A stretch of 64,000 nucleotides of DNA from Nematostella vectensis (lineage: Eukaryota; Cnidaria; Anthozoa; Actiniaria; Edwardsiidae). The notes below the pieces were generated by a model. That model saw nothing but the letters and a program-made list of their open reading frames with translations. It searched no databases and was not told the origin of the DNA. Shown here piece after piece: positions 62,201-64,000 of this stretch; position 1 is the first letter of the stretch, and every line of letters begins with the position of its first letter. The stretch covers positions 15,312,085 to 15,376,084 of the forward strand of contig NC_064043.1 of NCBI RefSeq assembly GCF_932526225.1. Direction: 5' to 3'. Position numbers and translations under genes: made by a program.

Positions 62201-64000
62201 CTCTTCTCATCATTTCTCCCCGTCCTCTTCTCATCATTTCTCCCCGTCCTCTTCTCATCATTTCTCCCCGTCCTCTCGTCATCATTTCTCCCCGTCCTCT
62301 CCTCATCATTTCTCCCCGTCCTCTTCTCATCATTTCTCCCCGTCCTCTCGTCATCATTTCTCCCCGTCCTCTTCTCATCATTTCTCCCCGTCCTCTTCTC
62401 ATCATTTCTCCCCGTCCTCTTCTCATCATTTCTCCCCGTCCTCTTCTCATCATTTCTCCCCGTCCTCTTCTCATCATTTCTCCCCGTCCTCTTCTCATCA
62501 TTTCTCCCCGTCCTCTTCTCATCATTTCTCCCCGTCCTCTTCTCATCATTTCTCCCCGTCCTCTCGTCATCATTTCTCCCCGTCCTCTCGTCATCATTTC
62601 TCCCCGTCCTCTCCTCATCATTTCTCCCCGTCCTCTCCTCATCATTTCTCCCCGTCCTCTTCTCATCATTTCTCCCCGTCCTCTTCTCATCATTTCTCCC
62701 CGTCCTCTCCTCATCATTTCTCCCCATCCTCTCCTCATCATTTCTCCCCGTCCTCTTCTCATCATTTCTCCCCATCCTCTTCTCATCATTTCTCCCCGTC
62801 CTCTCCTCATCATTTCTCCCCGTCCTCTTCTCATCATTTCTCCCCGTCCTCTCCTCATCATTTCTCCCCGTCCTCTCCTCATCATTTCTCCCCGTCCTCT
62901 TCTCATCATTTCTCCCCGTCCTCTTCTCATCATTTCTCCCCGTCCTCTTCTCATCATTTCTCCCCGTCCTCTTCTCATCATTTCTCCCCGTCCTCTCTTC
63001 ATCATTTCTCCCCGTCCTCTCGTCATCATTTCTCCCCGTCCTCTCCTCATCATTTCTCCCCGTCCTCTTCTCATAATTTCTCCCCGTCCTATCCTCATCA
63101 TTTCTCCCCATCCTCTTCTCATCATTTCGCCCCATCCTCTTCTCATCATTTCTCCCCGTCCTCTCCTCATCATTTCTCCCCGTCCTCTTCTCATCATTTC
63201 TCCCCGTCCTCTCGTCATCATTTCTCCCCGTCCTCTTCTCATCATTTCTCCCCGTCCTCTTCTCATCATTTCTCCCCGTCCTCTCCTCATCATTTCTCCC
63301 CGTCCTCTTCTCATCATTTCTCCCCGTCCTCTTCTCATCATTTCTCCCCGTCCTCTTCTCATCATTTCTCCCCGTCCTCTTCTCATCATTTCTCCCCATC
63401 CTCTTCTCATCATTTCTCCCCATCCTCTCCTCATCATTTCTCCCCGTCCTCTCCTCATCATTTCTCCCCGTCCTCTTCTCATCATTTCTCCCCGTCCTCT
63501 CCTCATCATTTCTCCCCGTCCTCTCCTCATCATTTCTCCCCATCCTCTTCTCATCATTTCTCCCCGTCCTCTTCTCATCATTTCTCCCCGTCCTCTCGTC
63601 ATCATTTCTCCCCATCCTCTTCTCATCATTTCTCCCCGTCCTCTCCTCATCATTTCTCCCCGTCCTCTACTCATCATTTCTCCCCGTCCTCTTCTCATCA
63701 TTTCTCCCCGTCCTCTTCTCATTATTTCTCCCCGTCCTCTTCTCATCATTTCTCCCCGTCCTCTCGTCATCATTTCTCCCCGTCCTCTGCTCATAATTTC
63801 TCCCCGTCCTCTCGTCATCATTTCTCCCCGTCCTCTCGTCATCATTTCTCCCCGTCCTCTCCTCATCATTTCTCCCCGTCCTCTCGTCATCATTTCTCCC
63901 CGTCCTCTCCTCATCATTTCTCCCCGTCCTCTCCTCATCATTTCTCCCCGTCCTCTCCTCATCATTTCTCCCCGTCCTCTCCTCATCATTTCTCCCCATC
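47262..64000. repeat. 24-bp satellite, about 697 units (>16.7 kb), truncated by window end
   Basis: Consensus on the plus strand: TCTCCCCGTCCTCTTCTCAT followed by CATT. The main variable dinucleotide after CCTCT is TC, CC or CG. Rarer variants are CCCCATCC, TTTCGCCCC, CATTATTT, CATAATTT, CCTATCC and CTTCACATC. Because 24 is divisible by 3 and the unit has no stop in five of six frames, minus-strand frames of 786 to 3,906 codons appear; these are artefacts. Marker variants recur at exact multiples of 24 (see findings). The left boundary is at about 47262, 265 bp after TIR-gene exon 6, so the array lies in that gene's next intron or 3' flank. Confidence 0.97.

Noticed and set aside
47128..63999. 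Very long minus-strand open frames (786 to 3,906 codons) with GRNDEKRT or MMRRGRGE repeats
   Set aside because: They are the translation of the 24-bp satellite. The period is a multiple of 3 and five of six frames have no stop, so length carries no coding evidence. The reading ends in unique non-coding sequence, and variation is not synonymous-biased.

Overview
This is a eukaryotic, intron-rich window, almost certainly from a cnidarian and probably a sea anemone of the Nematostella type. The evidence is five multi-exon animal genes with GT-AG introns, compact exons with conserved phases, two Tbx20-class T-box genes side by side (a Tbx20 duplication is reported for Nematostella, from memory), a multi-TIR gene, and dense minisatellites. 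No prokaryotic signal is present. The species assignment is inference.

Layout. 37-2963 (minus): the first six coding exons of a Gemin5 homologue, whose 3' part lies beyond the left edge. 2964-3234: a short bidirectional promoter with a YY1-type motif at each start codon. 3235-11083 (plus): MRPL22, five exons, about 200 residues, with introns full of satellites and a MITE. 11084-13684: intergenic, with a 48-bp minisatellite and a poly-C run. 13685-20089 (plus) and 24488-32609 (minus): two convergent Tbx20 paralogues. Each has seven coding exons in identical phases (about 425 and 399 residues), an N-terminal eh1-like Groucho motif and a Ser/Pro-rich tail. 32610-41698: a gene-poor stretch holding a 45-bp minisatellite, a 151-bp tandem duplication, remnants of pogo-like and piggyBac-like elements, a (TATGG)n tract and a broken Polinton/Maverick-like coding fragment. 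41699-46996 (plus): six exons of an innate-immunity-type gene with a macro-like N-terminal region followed by two TIR domains. 47262-64000: one uninterrupted 24-bp satellite (about 697 units) that runs off the right edge and has an exact higher-order structure.

How the parts relate. Gemin5 (snRNP assembly) and MRPL22 (mitochondrial large ribosomal subunit) are head to head. From memory the human orthologues are also adjacent and divergent on chromosome 5q33, so this looks like a very old shared promoter. The Tbx20 pair is a convergent duplication. Its exon 3 differs at a single base between the copies while flanking exons are clearly diverged, which points to recent gene conversion confined to one exon and 28 bases of the following intron.

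The most unusual theme is that minisatellites repeatedly start at or abut exon edges. Three arrays copy the last bases of an exon together with its 5' splice site (MRPL22 exon 4, TIR gene exons 4 and 5). One copies the end of a terminal coding exon into the 3' flank (Tbx20-B). Others begin or end within about 30 bases of a splice site (Gemin5 intron 2, MRPL22 intron 3, Tbx20-A intron 5, Tbx20-B introns 4 and 5). Exon coordinates come from reading splice sites and phase by eye, and no transcript evidence was available.
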